This document shows, piece after piece, positions 1 to 13,124 of a stretch of 64,000 nucleotides of DNA. The stretch comes from Gymnogyps californianus (taxonomy: Eukaryota > Chordata > Aves > Accipitriformes > Cathartidae), in assembly GCF_018139145.2 (NCBI RefSeq), contig NC_059500.1, positions 39,537,437 through 39,601,436 of the forward strand. Direction: 5' to 3'. The first letter of the stretch is position 1; every line of letters begins with the position of its first letter. Made by a program: the position numbers and the translations under genes. The notes beneath the pieces are model-generated. The model was not told the DNA's origin and searched no databases. It worked only from the letters and a program-made list of their open reading frames with translations.

Positions 1-3000
1 AATCATAGGGTCATCGGAAATGTTCAATGTGTGTAATCACTTAACGAAGTGACAGATGGAATTGTAATATTTTCGTGCTCTCTAGATACATGTCTAATCC
101 ACAATTCACATAGTTTTTGTGCTTTAAAGTTCTAAAGCAAAGACTTATCTCATAAAGATGTGGGGTGAAAGGGTGATGTGTCAGGCTATATCTTTCGGTA
201 AGTAGGTTAAAGTGAGTATTTCAGTGGTAGATCTGCTTTCACTATGGCACTGGCTATACTATAAGGCAAAATGTTTTCGTAAACTTAAAAGAGAAGTATT
301 TAAAGTATCCAGTTTTCAATCCATTTGTGCACATTAAAAATAACTTGCTATTTATGTTCAATAGTTTTCTTGTTGGACAATGTAAGGGGACTTGCCACAA
401 CAGATGCAATAGATTATAAGAAGACTGCAAGTATAATAATTACAGCATGGAGCAGACTTTGCTGGCAGATACAAGAACGCAGCACTCTCTTTAATCATAG
501 TGCTTCCCATAGTGTGGGTGGCCACAGGCTGCAGACATTTCAGTCAGTCCCTTCTCTGTGCAGCACTGCTTGTAAAACAGGGCTGAAGTAAACAGCATTC
601 CACAGACTTTTAGGGGTTTTTAATTTTGAGAAAGTATAGCTTCCCTTCGCCCCTCCTTTGGCTGCTTGCTTCTGTCAGCCGTAACCATACAGGTCATGCT
701 TCCTACCAGATCAGTTCTGCTTGCAGTAAATAGTACCTAATGTAATATATATAGACTCTTCAAAAAGTTGTTTTTGAGGTTTTTTTTTGTTAAAATATAT
801 GTTACTTTAAAACCTGAATGTTTTGTTGTTTTTTGGCAATAAGAACTAACCTCTGCATTTATATTAAGTACTGTATAGTGTTTAATCCTTTTTTAAAAGC
901 CTTTCATCTTTGTTGTTTTCATTCTCCCAATTTTTTTTGCTTCGATGCTCAGTGTTGTTTTACCGTTTCTCTGAAATGTTTTACTGTCGCTCTAGCCATT
1001 AGCACAGCACTTTTCCTCCAACTCAAATGAAGAGGAACTTCTTTTTTTTTCCTACCTGGCAGCCAGTTTACTGCTTTGGAAGCAGATTTCACCTCCTTAA
1101 TGTTTGACATATACTCATCTGGAATCTTGAGTTTCATGAAATAGATTTAAATGGCTAAACTTGGTGTCATGCAAATACTTACACAGCATTTACAGGCCTT
1201 TTTGGAGTATGTAAAACAGCTGCAGTTGAGGACAGATACCCTAATTCTGTTATATAAGTGTATGGACGTGAAAGGATACTTTTTGATAGATGAGTTTTTA
1301 CATTGTATTTAGGCATATGTGGAATTAAGTATGCAAATGAGCTTGAAAGAAACATCTTAACTTTCACTAGTAACTGATAGTTGAAAGTCAATTTTCCTTT
1401 GAATCAAAACAGAAAGCAAAAGACTGTTAAATGAAATATATGCACACTTTTAAGATCTGACATCATTAATTAGAGCCCAATGACTTAATGAACTCCTAAT
1501 GTGATAAGGGACCTTTCAACTTTTAAATTACTGGTTAAAATTCAGTTTTGAGAACCAAGTCTGCTTGCTTTGCAATGTGTACCGAGGGAGTAATGAGTGA
1601 TAAAGGCACTTTTCTCAGTCCTTTGTGCAATTTGTTTGTGTCCCGGGTACCAACCTGGAAAGGGAAACGGGCTCCTCAGAGCTGCTGGCCCTCTTTATTC
1701 CTGTCCCTGGTGTGTATGTCCTGTGCATACACAAAATACGTGGGTCAGAGATGGAGTGATTTCAGAACCATTGTTTAACATTTTTGTTGAGCTGCAGCAG
1801 CTGTTGAAGTGTGCGTGACTATGCTGGGTACACACCTAGGGAAACCCACTTCTCCCAGCAATACTTGCTTAAGATTTGACATATCTGCCTCTTAAACTTG
1901 CTAATATACAGTTGTGCCTCTAGTAGGTTAAAAAGCAAGATTCTTAGGTATGGTTAGAGTGAGTCGCTTCTGGGGGAGAGGGAAGATTGCAGTGAAAATT
2001 GGAATTGACCGATCAATCAAGGATGAGGAAGTAGTTGATACAGTGATAGTATATATTCAAGAATTCTAATAGAATATATTCTAAAACAATTTTATTCATA
2101 AAGGACTGGAGGGTGATTGAAGATGTTAAGAGATATTCATACAAGAAGAGATTGGGGCTGGCTCTTTTTAATGCAGTGAGAGAACATTTAAGAATGAAGA
2201 TGGGTTTTCATACGCAGCACATAATCAATTTCTGATGCTTATTGTCCTGAAGTTTTCCTGAGTTCACTGCCAGTATTTTGTTGTTGTTGTTGTTTTTCAG
2301 TTTTTGGAAAGTCAGCTGGAGGGAGTTCTTGGTCATTCTAACTTATTGAAGATTATACACCTAAATTGTTAGTTAGCCTTCTCACTAACCCCTTTGTGAA
2401 TCAACTTTCTAAGTTTATTTGGACCTTCTCTAGTCACCTATAGATAATTGCGTTAGTAGGATTTAAGAGAATTTGCAGTGTTTGCAAATTTGAAAGTATT
2501 ACCATGTTCTTCTGGTTAAAAATAGTATGGTAGTATGAATGGGCTGGGGGAAAACAGACCTCTCTTCTTTTTCAAATAGATAATTCTTTAACAATGCCAA
2601 GCTAACATGAATATAAATAATTTCTTGGCTTCTGGGCCAAAATAAACAAAAGCTAAGTATCTCAAAGAACAAAATGAGAAACTAAGGATTCTGCTTTCCT
2701 GCAAGGCTGCTTGAGCTTCAAAAGCAAGTGTCACAATTCGCTAGCCAGCTGACATTTCTCAGAGCACTTCAGTAGTGCCAGGTGGCTCTAGTAAAGAATA
2801 ATGATTTGTTACTGACAAACAAAAAGAGGTCTCTGAAGAAATTCTACTGGCATTAGATATTTTTGCTCAACCTAGTATAATTAGTGACCAGCAGTTGTTG
2901 CATCACCATTATAGGCATATTCTGTGCTTTTTTGCTAAAAAGTTCAGTGAACATTTTTCTTCCCTTAAGCTTTTAATAGCTTGATACTTATGAAGTCCAA

Positions 3001-6000
3001 AACCAAGTGACTAAAACTAATTTTTCCTGAATATCATCCTAGGTTAGGTGATCTTTGGGTATTTGCAATGTGTACGTATCGGAAGTCTACAAATCTGACA
3101 TTGGGCACACACATTTATTGAAAAAAGCATAAGTTTGGGATTATCTTTTTTCTAGAAGTTACTGAACTCGCAGATTTAAACTAAAAGTGAAACAATTTTA
3201 TGATGCATCCACTCTTTCTAAACTTAAATTTATTCATCCCTCTTTTCCACATAATTTTTTTTTTTTTGTGGATTTAAGGAATCTTCTGTGGGAAGCTTGC
3301 ATTTTGGCTTTTGAAAATTGTGGAGGGAAGAGGGAAATTAATTCTAAATCTCTGGCTAGTTAAACCAGAGGGCTCTAAAAAAAAAAAAAAAAAAAGATTT
3401 ATGGTTGACTCTGGTAAAGCTATTGAATTTCCTTTTGTAAGTTAGTGTAAATGTGTGTTTTATTTCAGCAGCAAAAGTCTCCCCTTTTTTAATACAAAGA
3501 GTAATAGTGCTTTCTAGGTGGGTTTTTCTTAAAGAGAAAGGACAAAGAAAAGAGAAGATTTGAAACTGTTTTTCCTGTCTGAGGCCAAGTGTAGACTCGA
3601 AGCTTGCCAGCCTCACAATTCTTTAGCTTCTTTCTTATGATTTCCAAGGGTTTTGTTAGTGATTTGCAGATGGAGCTTAGACTTTGGAACTCATCCATTA
3701 AAAAGTTGTGTGGTCTTAGCCACAGTACTAGTGCAACATGTTTTTCCTATACTAGTTTCACAGAAGTTAACTGAGCTTGAATTGGTGAGGGAACAACAAT
3801 GCAGCTTCCCCCTCCCCTTCCTTCCCATAATTTTCTTCCCTGCATATCATTTGGAAATTAGGATCAGGTTTGTTTTGAATTGTATGGAAGTATGTAACAT
3901 TTTTCTTCCATTTTAAGAAACAGAGGTAGAATATGAGCCTAGTCTTTTTAATAAGCTACGTATATCAGCAAGATTAACCCAATTCATAGCATACATTAGT
4001 TTCTAAAGAAAAAACATATCTGTCTGAATGGGTTTTTGAGTTTTTTTCAGTTAAGTTTTTCTAGTAGGTTTTCATGGTCCCTTTGTGTGGTTTTGCTATT
4101 ATTACTTTTTTTTGTAAAGCAAATTGCAATTACGGTTGTTGAAGCAAAGTTAAGGAAATTGGCCTAAGGTAAGAGCGCTTGAGCCGTTTTACTGCAAACA
4201 CCAACTAAAGGTGAGCCTGCTTACATGCTTCAAGGACAGAACAGGGTGAAGGGCTCTGTTGCATCAGGTACAGTGTGGAGAACTTCAAAGAATCTGTATT
4301 TTGCTGTCGGGGAATATGTGAAAAGCGATGAAGTCTGTGCATCTGGCAACATTAATTTTGTGAAAGAATATTATTCCTGGATTTTTTTTTAACTCTAAAG
4401 TAATATTAACTCAGTCTAGTCATTTACCTATAGATTTTCTGTAACTTGATCACATGCTTAAATGGCAAGACCCTTGTCTCCATAGGAGTGTTTAGCAGAA
4501 TAATTTGTTTATCATCAACTAGTCTTTCATGGTTATCAGTGGATATTTAGATGTGGGCAGATGTCAGATTGTCATTCCAAGTGAATAAGGAGAAAAATGA
4601 GAAGCTCCAATAACTCCTAAACATGTACTTGTGGCCAATAATTTTATTTAGTGTGCTGGTATAGAATTTAGCTAATGAAAACCATCCCATAAATGCATGT
4701 ATCCCTAAACTGTGCTGAAACAAAAAAACTTCCTGACAGAAAATGTCAGAAAGAAATGTAGGAAGAAAACCCCTCCCCACCCTATACTTAGGCACTTTGG
4801 CCCTGATCCAGTAAATTACTGAAGAATATTCTAAGCTTTCTTAAAGTTAAGTTGAAACTGAAGTGATTTCTTTGTGCAAAACCTCTGAGTGGTTACTGAA
4901 ATTGGCCTAATTTGGTAAAGTGGGAGGTTGTGTTGACTAGCAATCATTGAAATGTATGTGTGTGGGTAGTATAACATTTCGTCTATCTGAAATGTGTTTT
5001 AACCGATTTTAATTTTAAAGCAGAAATTGGAGATTTTGATTAGGTTATCGATGGTAAGTTCTTAAAGAAATTTTTTTTACTAGCTTATAAAATACACTCT
5101 TACATACTGATAATAATTAAGTTGTTAACAAATATAGGCCATATAATTTCCCCTAATTTATACACTGAAATTTTTATAAAATGTTGAGAAAACAAAATTG
5201 TTTAGAGTAAAACAGTACTTTGAAAGCTACACTATGTTTAAATTTGTATGATGTTTTACTGTTTTATTTTCTTTTACATTTTGGTTTTGTTTTGTGGAAA
5301 ACTGATTTTCTATCTTCTCCTGGAACTAAGGAGCAAGTGAGCAAGAGGTCTTGTAAGCAAAATTAAAAGTCACAGACTTTGTTATGAATGGATAAGTGTG
5401 TGGAAATAATATGAATTGTGTCATGTCAGCATCCTACTCACAGAATTGGTTTCATAAACAGTTGGTGTTGAGACAGTCTCTGAATGCGCATGCTGCCTTG
5501 TCATTTACAGACTTAGCCACTACGATTCTCCAGGACTGGCTGTTTATTTCATAGTAAAAAGGTTCTAAAAATACCAGACCTGTTTGTGTTTTATTGTCGA
5601 TCATTTAATATAGAGGGTATGGGACAGAATAAAACTCTTAAGCCTTCAGGCAGGATTTTAAAGAAAATATTACTAAAAAATATCTGCAGGAATTTGGTTT
5701 GGACTGAGCTGCTGAAAGCTAGCAAACAAACAAATTAATTTACATTTGAACAAATCAGAGCAATGTCTATACCTTGCTTCCTGAGGACTCTGTTTAAATA
5801 ATTTTGGAAGTAATTTGGGATGTTAGAAACCTACCTATTTAAAGACAGAAATCGTACCTATTGTATAGCATTTTTATTTTTTTAATAATGATTGCAAATC
5901 ATATTATCTAATTTATCATTAATGTTGTAATTGATTACACAGTTTTGAAGTATTTTTAAAGCCAGGTTGGAAATAGAGTTTGATCTTTTGTCTTCTAGAC

Positions 6001-9000
6001 CTGCGTTGAAAGCAATGGGCCATCTGACTGTACAGAGAACAGACTGTACAGAGAACACCTAAGAATAAAATTGATGTACAGACTCTTGAAATCATTGCCG
6101 TACAAGAAATACTCATTCCAAAATCTGATAAAATGCAAAGAGGAAATAGCACTTACTTCTAATGCTTCCTCTGAATAAGATTTAGTTTTTCTTATTATAC
6201 CGGCTTTTTCTTAGCAGAGCTGAGGAAATCTGGTTCCCGTCAAAGCAGATGGAAAGGTCAGAAATAAACCTGTTACTTGACCAGATTTCAGAAATTTACC
6301 CTTGAGTATCCGTGTTGTACTTATTCCAACAAATTCACATAGATCATAATTTTCAGCAAAATGTCATCAATGATCTTTTCTCAAAAAATAATGGCATTCT
6401 GTGTTTTCAAGGAGAATATAGTAAGAGAAACATCCTTTCAGATAAATGATAGGTCCTTCTGTTCCATCCTGCTCTACTTGTTGCTTTGACAGACTCATCC
6501 AAGTTGGCAAAAAGAGCCCAGTAGTGTCACTGGGAAGTCCTAATCAGTACCAGGTTTAAATGGCTCATCCCAGTGAAACTATCCATCTCCTCTCTCCAAA
6601 ATATGTTGCCCCTGTTGATTTTCACATCTGCTTCTGAGGACATTCAGAATCATAAATACTTTGGAGAGAGTATGTTGAGATGTTTCCAGAAACAAATTGG
6701 TTTATCTGGTTCCCCTGGAATGTCTTTGAAACTGTGTTGTAAATTCCAGGACAGTTGCTACACAAATACAGTTACTAGCATAAAACTTGTGATGTGGTCC
6801 TGTAATAAAAATCAAGTGCTATTTCTGTGTTGATGTCTAATTTCAGAGGTAATTGTGCCTTTAATTCAGGCTTCTATATTTTTCCCCATCGACATGAGCA
6901 GGAAGATATTTCCTATTACAGAAAGAAGGGGAAAAAGGTGTCAGAGCTTTTGGATCCCTCCTTAGTAAAGGCAGTATCAGAAGACTAAAGGACCTCGTCC
7001 CCCTTTCTGGAGTTGTGGATGCTAGCTGAGTTGGTATCTGCCCGGTGCTGTGCTACTTATCTTAGTGGAGGGGCAGATTCTACTCCAGGTAAATAATTTC
7101 CAGGCTTTCATAGACACATGTGCTCCAAGAGATGATTGTCTCTGAGAAACGAATTTCATAGAGTAACTCAGCAAATCCCTTGTAGCACATGGAAATCAGC
7201 CTTCGTTACTTAAAGAGGAGTATCAAAAGAGTTGGCTTAGCTTAATTGAAAAGTGATGTGTAGGAAATGTTTTTCAGTTGCTTAATCCTCTTTAGATACA
7301 GGTGGATGATAACCAGGAAACATAGTGACTTGTTTTCTCCATTTGTATTCTCAGAATTCTTTAGTTTCAAGTCTATTCTCATTCCCTCCACTTTCCCTGA
7401 GTGAATTAATAAGGGACAGCCTTGTAGCCAATCTGTAAATCAGAAGAGTAAATGTTAAATCAGGCATCCTCCACTACAAAACCTGGTAGATATGAAGCAC
7501 TGTGTTCATGCTGATAAAGTAAATATTTTAAGTCTTCATGCAAATGCTCCTAGGATTATCTGCCTGTTAAAGGTATTAGAAATCTCTGTGCAGCAGGGGA
7601 TGTTACATTAAGTTAGCTAGAATATTACTCAGTACAAATTGCATCAATAAAATAAAGCCACTGGCAAGGTTGTTCAAGGAAGTTGGTCATTGTGAGGGCT
7701 TTATAAAAATCCATTAATTCAGTTTCAGGCTGAAAGGCGTTATGTTGCAGAACTTTAATCCAAGGCTATGGGGATGGATATATTCTCTTGCAACTAGAAC
7801 CAAGGTGGTTTCCGTTCTGCTTCCTACTTAATCAATGGTGAGGGAAATCAAGAAAGAAATAATTTCTGATATCACAGTATGCCTGACTGCTCTTCATTTT
7901 CCAGAATCATGACAGCTTGTTATTCTTCCTTCTGAATGCAGCACTTTAGCCACAGACTCATCCATTTTTCTGGCTTGTAGAATATGGCATTAGTGGATTA
8001 GACAGTGAGTGGCAGTTGATCTACTGCCAGAAATAACTGACGATTATGTAGATCTCAGATTGACTATTTTGCTGGAGTAGGCTAGGATTCATGACTGAGA
8101 TCATCAATACAGGAGTGCATTTAGTATTGACAAATTTCCCATCGTATACTTGAATACCTTCTATTGTGTTTGAAATGATTCCTTGAAAGTCGTTAGCCTC
8201 AAATTACTGATCTCTCTGACCCCAGGAATCCACTGTGGCTATATAAAATGTTATGTTTTTTTCTTTTCCAAAATGCTTTGTGGGGGCTTCATAATGCAAT
8301 AATGGAACCTATTACTAGTTTTGAATATTTCTGTAGCATCCTGTAAGAACCTCTGTGAGAAAATCTCCTGAAACTATATTTCTCCATAGTATTTTCTGAA
8401 AGAGTTGATTTCAAAAGTGAAAGGAGAAACCTACATGTAAGAAAACATTGTTTTACACTTGGTCTCAGAGCTGGTTCTAACCAAGTTCTGCAGTATGATG
8501 TGAAATAACTGCTGTTACAGTCCCTTTAGATCTGAGCATTACTGGAATTTAAACATTGTGAACTTTGAAGTTTGAGGTAAAAACAACAGTTTTTGGTGCC
8601 ATTTAGTTAAAAATTAGCCATTCCTGCTTTATGCTGTATTTTTGATAATCAAGTTAATGATTTATAGCTTGAAAGAGGATGGACAAATATCGTAAGAAAA
8701 TAATTACCTAATGATCTTTTTGTTCTCAGTCAGTTTTTCTCTTTAGAGATTGTCTCTTGGAATCATTTGGTTGTTTATCTTTCCATGCTCTAACTGGAAA
8801 ATTGGGTTTCTCGCAAGTACTGGGTTTGCCTTATCCAGCGTACCTGCTAAATGGCTGGAAAATCATATGAAAAAAAATAATTGTCTTTAGTTGGAGGTTA
8901 GTAGGTATAAGCTTTATTTCTGGCCATTATACTACCCCTTCCACACCATTTGTGTACTTACACAGAAGTATACTGTTATAAGAGGATTATGCGATAGAAT

Positions 9001-9044
9001 AGCTGAAAGCATCTTGTTTTCAAGAAACAGTTTGCCTTACACAA
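1..9044. other. Non-coding upstream stretch (probably FANCC intron 3)
   Basis: No exon, RNA gene or recognisable mobile element was found here on either strand. The sequence is AT-rich and has stops in all frames at short intervals; the open frames are short and lack family motifs. It contains homopolymer tracts, including T runs near 780 and 3250 and an A run near 3379-3394. Because the first FANCC exon seen downstream corresponds to human exon 4, this DNA is most simply part of intron 3. That is inference, since exons 1-3 were not located. Confidence 0.6.
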
Positions 9045-9715
9045 ATCATAGAATCATGGAATGGTTTGGGTTGGAAGGGACCTTCAACTATCATCTAGTC
9101 CAACCCCCCTGCCATGGGCAGGGACATCTTTCACAAGATCAGATTGCTCAAAGCCCCATCCAACCTGACCTTGAATGCTTCCAAGAACGGGGCATGCGCA
9201 ACTGCTCTGGGCAACCTGTTCCAGTGTCTCTCACTTTCTGGGCTGCAAGCACACATTGCCGCCTCATGTCCAATTTTTCATCCACCGGTATCCCCAAGTC
9301 CTTCTTTGCAGGGCTGCTCTCAATCCATTCATCCCCCAGTCTGCACTGATATTGGGGATTGCCCTGACCCAGATGCAGGACCTTGCACTTGGCCTTGTTG
9401 AACTTTGTGAGCTTTGCACAGGCCCGCTCCTCAAGCCTGTCAAGGTCCCTCTGGATGACATCCATTCCCTCAAGTGAATCAACTGCACCACGAAGCTTGG
9501 TGTCATCTGCAAACTTGCTGAGCGTACACTCAATCCCACTGTCCCACTCAATCCCATCCCATTGATGAAGATATTAAATAGTATTGGTCCCAGTATGGAC
9601 CCTTGAGGGACACCACTTGTTAGTGGTTTCCACTTGGGCATTGAGCTATTGACTGTAACTCTTTGGACGCAGCCATCTAGCCAATTCCTTATCTATCTAA
9701 CAGTCCATTCGTCAA
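9045..9715 (-). mobile_element. CR1 LINE fragment, 3' part, internally deleted
   Basis: The left edge is the reverse complement of the typical CR1 3' end (tcatagaatc repeats, then ggtttgggttggaaggga and catctagtccaac), so the element runs on the minus strand. Further right the minus strand encodes the C-terminal reverse transcriptase region, including [19 protein letters not shown], then the downstream [15 protein letters not shown] block. The reading frame is broken. Compared with the copy at 17287-18070, about 430 bases are missing at a joint near 9230, where the 'gggcaacctgttccagtg' block runs directly into the 'cctcatgtcc' block. It is 5'-truncated, as is usual for CR1. Confidence 0.93.
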
Positions 9716-10041
9716 ATGTAAGAGTGAATTGTCAATATCTATTTTTGTTTCAGACAGCTCTCTGCTAATGCAATATATAGTAGTAAAAGAATTATCACTT
9801 ACAACCAGAATTATGTGCAGTAAATGAGCTACATTTTCTAGAGAGAAGGAGAACTTTCTGGACATGTTTTGGACCAAAGAAAGCATTTAAACCTTAAAAG
9901 ATAAAAGCTTTAAATTATTGTGACCAAGTTTCTTATCTTTGTTGCCTGTTGGTATGTCTCAGGCTTTGCACTGGCAATAGCAACTGTAAAATGAAATATA
10001 TAAGACATAGCTGAATTCTAGATGTTTTTCACCTTTAATAC
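9716..10041. other. Short non-coding spacer between CR1 and ERVL LTR
   Basis: AT-rich sequence with no recognised feature. It ends in 'aatac' immediately before the LTR terminus. No matching target duplication was found at the other side of the ERVL remnant. Confidence 0.6.
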
Positions 10042-10632
10042 TGTCGTGGTTTAACCCCAGCTGGCAACTAAGCACCACGCAGCTGCTCGCTCACTCCCCA
10101 CACCCAGTGGGATGGGGGAGAGAATAAAAAAAAAATCAAAACTCATGGGTTGAGATAAAAGTAGTTCAATAGGACAGAAAGGAAGGAAAATAATGATAAT
10201 GATGATAATAATAATAAAATGACAAATAGTAGTACTAAAAGAATTAGAATATACAAAACAAGTGATGCACAATGCAATTGCTCACCACTTGCCGACCAAT
10301 GCCCAGTTAGTTCCCAAGCAGCGATCTGCTCCTCCCAGCCAGCTCCCCCCAGTTTATATACTGGGCATGACATCATACAGTATGGAATATCCCTTTGGCC
10401 AGTTTGGGTCAGCTGTCCTGGCGGTGTCCCCTCCCAGCTTCTTGTGCCCCTCCAGCCTTCTTGCTGGCTGGGCATGAGAAGCTGAAAAATCCTTGACTTG
10501 GTATAAACACTACTTAGCAACAACTGAAAACCTCAGTGTGTTATCAACATTATTCTCATACTAAATCCAAAACACAGCACTATACCAGCTATTAGGAAGA
10601 AAATTAACTCTATCCCAGATGAAACCAGGACA
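10042..10632 (-). mobile_element. ERVL-type LTR (3' LTR of the antisense provirus remnant)
   Basis: On the plus strand it starts TGTCGTGGTTTAACCCC and ends CCAGGACA. Read on the minus strand it is a TG...CA LTR beginning TGTCCTGGTTTC. A minus-strand TATA-like box lies at about 10352-10360 (plus: gtttatata), and a (GAT/AAT)n microsatellite at about 10190-10217. It is closely similar along its whole length to the copies at 38878-39463 and 41027-41620. Retroviral pol remnants in the same minus orientation begin to its right, so this is the 3' LTR. The sequence just inside it is purine-rich on the minus strand, as expected for a polypurine tract. Confidence 0.9.
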
Positions 10633-11169
10633 GTATCCATCCCTTATTCTATACCATCTATGTCATGTCCAGGTCCCACACTTTCCGATACTTTTTCAAT
10701 TAATCATCACCACTTTTCCTGTCTTTTGATACATATACACACAGATATCATTCCCTTAATCTATAGGCCTTTAAAATGTCCGTTTAAATGTCCCTTTAAA
10801 ATGTTTGTTGAGTTCATTCAGTCCATAACTTTGGGCTCCATCTGTCATAACAGTCTGTCTGGGCAGGAGGGATGGTGTGAAGTCATCTCAGTTGGCAGAG
10901 CAGATTCGGGCTTCGGTGCGGTGCAGCGGGCAGGTGACATCAGGCGCAGCAGGAGGATGGTGTGTAGTGTTGGATTGTTGCATGCTGAAGTCAGTCCTGG
11001 TTCCATCACTACTGCGCTTCACTGGGTTTTATCAAAGTTCATTCTTCATTAATCTGGGTGATTCTTACTGTAACACCATTGATATAGCATAAAACAACTA
11101 CAGTAGTGATGCCATACAGTGGCAGGGTTATATAGCAATTAAAATCATACAATTTAATTCATTGGCTAT
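10633..11169 (-). mobile_element. ERVL internal region between integrase remnant and 3' LTR
   Basis: Sequence between the LTR edge and the C-terminal integrase remnant. No env-like or other protein signature was seen, which fits ERVL elements (they lack env). It contains tttaaaatgtccgtttaaatg-type short repeats near 10770-10805. It is assigned to the provirus by position only. Confidence 0.55.
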
Positions 11170-12331
11170 TCTCACCTAAGATCAAATCCCCTTGAGGCAC
11201 ACATCAGACTTGCCCATTCGCCTGCATCACCCACCAAGTGCATCCAGGTCCTTGAGCAAAAGCAATCCCACGAATGGATTTGCCTTTGACTTTGCCTTTG
11301 CCTGAGGCAGGAGTAACCCAGACTGTCTTCCCTAGCATATTTTTTGTGCGCGCTACAGGGACTTTATCCCCTTTTACAGTACGTGAAAGTTTTGATTGGG
11401 TAGGACCAGCCCGATGATTGGCAGATCTTCTAGTGCTGGCTCACCAGGTGGCCTTTGCTAAATGTGTATCCCAATGTTTGAAGGTCCCACCCACCGTTGC
11501 TCTCAATGGAGTCTTTAACAATCTATTGTATCACTCGATTTTCCCGGAGGCTGGTGCACGATAGGGGATGTGATATACCCACTCAATGCCATGCTCCTTG
11601 GCCCAGGTGTCTATGAGATTGTTCCGGAAATGAGTCCCGTTGTCTGACTCAGTTCTTTCTGGGGTACCGTGTCGCCATAAGACTTGCTTCTCAAAGCCCA
11701 GGACAGTGTTCCGGGTGGTGGCATGGGGCACGGGATATGCTTCCAGCCATAGGGTGGTTGCTTCCACCATTGTAAGCACATGGCGCTTGCCTTGGCGGGT
11801 TTGTGGGAGTGTGATATAGTCAATCTGCCAGGCCTCCCCATATTTGTATTTCAGCCATCATCTTCCATACCAAAGAGGCTTTAACCACTTGGCTTGCTTA
11901 ATTGCAGCACATGTTTCACATTCATGGATAACCTGTGCGATAGTGTCCATGGTCAAGTCCACCTCTCGATCACGAGCCCATCTATATGTTGTATCTCTTC
12001 CCTGATGGCCTGAGGTGTCGTGGGCCCACCAAGCTATAAATAGTTCACCCTTATGTTGCCAATCCAGACCTACCTGAGCCACTTCAGTCTTAGCAGCCTG
12101 ATCCACCTGCTGGTTGTTTTGATGTTCTTCAGTGGCCCGACTCTTGGGTATGTAGGCATCTACATGATGTACTTTTACAACCAGGTTCTCTAGCTGGGAC
12201 GCAATATCTTGCCACAATGCGGCAGCCCAGATGGGTTTACCTCTGCTCTGCCAGTTGCCCTGCTTCCATTGCTGCAACCACGCCCACAGGGCATTTGCCA
12301 CCATCCATGAGTCAGTATAGAGGTAGGGCAC
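11170..12331 (-). pseudogene. ERVL pol remnant: integrase (zinc-binding, DDE core, C-terminal part)
   Basis: Minus-strand remnant of an endogenous class III (ERVL-like) integrase. From its N-terminal side it shows the end of the RNase H domain (YLYTDSW near 12320), an HHCC zinc-binding segment with HDTSGHQGRD and CETC (about 11900-12050), then a DDE core with LTMVEATTLWLEAYPVPHA, SDNGTHFRNN and PYRAPASGKIE (about 11531-11800). A diverged C-terminal segment follows down to about 11170. The 12331-11531 stretch is one continuous frame, broken by a TGA near 11855 between the zinc-binding and core domains and another TGA just after the conserved glutamate near 11528. It cannot encode an intact enzyme. 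It is antisense to FANCC and lies in presumed intron 3. Confidence 0.92.
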
Positions 12332-12937
12332 TGGCCATTTTTCTCATTCAGCAGTATGTAAAGCTAGCTGGATGACTTTCACCTCTGCGAACTGACTCGA
12401 TTCAGCTTCTCCTTGAGCAGTTTCTGCAACTTGTCGTATAGGACTCCATACAGCAGCCTTCCACCTCCGATGTTTTCTCACAATACGACAGGATCCATCA
12501 GTGAACAGGGCATATTGCCTCTCATTTTCTGGCAGTTCATTATACAGTGGGGCCTCTTCAGCACACGTCACCTCCTCCTCTGGCGATATACTAAAATCTT
12601 TGCCTTCTGGCCAGTCCGTGATCACTTCCAAAATTCCTAGGCAGCTGGGGTTTCCTATTTGAGTTTGTTGTGTGATCAGTGTGACCCACTTACTCCATGT
12701 AGCATCAGTTGCATGATGTGTAGAGGGGACCTTCCCTTTGAACATCCAGCCCAGCACCAGCAGTCGGGGTGCTAACAGGAGCTGTGCTTCAGTACCAACC
12801 ACGTCCGAGGTAGCTCGAACTCCTTCATATGCTGCCAGTATCACTTTTTCACTTTCACTCAGATACTGTGTATCCATTGGGATATTTCCATTTCCCCAGT
12901 GGAAACCAGGACGAATACATACCTTTCTTTTATACAT
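12332..12937 (-). pseudogene. ERVL pol remnant: connection and RNase H domain
   Basis: Minus-strand remnant lying directly upstream, in transcription order, of the integrase remnant and in the same frame. It has the RNase H signature ALFTDGSC near 12500, an acidic EAESSQFAEVKVIQLAL segment near 12370, and YTDSW just beyond the stop. These are the spaced acidic sites expected for RNase H. A TGA at about 12341-12343 separates it from the integrase frame. The upstream part (about 12600-12937) resembles the connection region. No reverse transcriptase, protease or gag signature was found further right, so more than half of the provirus is absent. Confidence 0.88.
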
Positions 12938-13124
12938 ACCTAATACCTCCTTTCATCTCAACTAAAGTATCTCCTTACTCCTGTTCCCCTTGCTCCCTTC
13001 CGGCTGTTCAGAGGTTTTGTGTGTTCCAAAAAAATAACGGAAGTGATCTGCAAAATCCTAGCATGGATGTAGTAAAGTGCTCAGAAAAGGAAAAGCAAAC
13101 AAAAAACCAACCAACCAACCAACT
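12938..13124. other. Truncated edge of the ERVL remnant and CCAA repeat
   Basis: Short transition between the pol remnant and the next LTR. It ends in a (CCAA)n simple repeat (about 13106-13122). No primer-binding site is recognisable next to the LTR at 13125. This argues that the LTR is not the 5' LTR of this provirus. Confidence 0.5.
13120..13124. repeat. Target-site duplication CAACT, left copy
   Basis: Five bases immediately left of the LTR terminus, identical to 13720-13724. Five bp is the duplication length usual for ERVL integration. Confidence 0.8.

Noticed and set aside
8891..9349. 152-codon plus-strand open frame
   Set aside because: Most of it is the antisense of the CR1 copy at 9045-9715.
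10051..10523. Open frames on both strands within the first ERVL LTR, repeated in the 13125, 38878 and 41027 copies
   Set aside because: They recur because the LTR is repeated; LTRs of this kind do not encode proteins.
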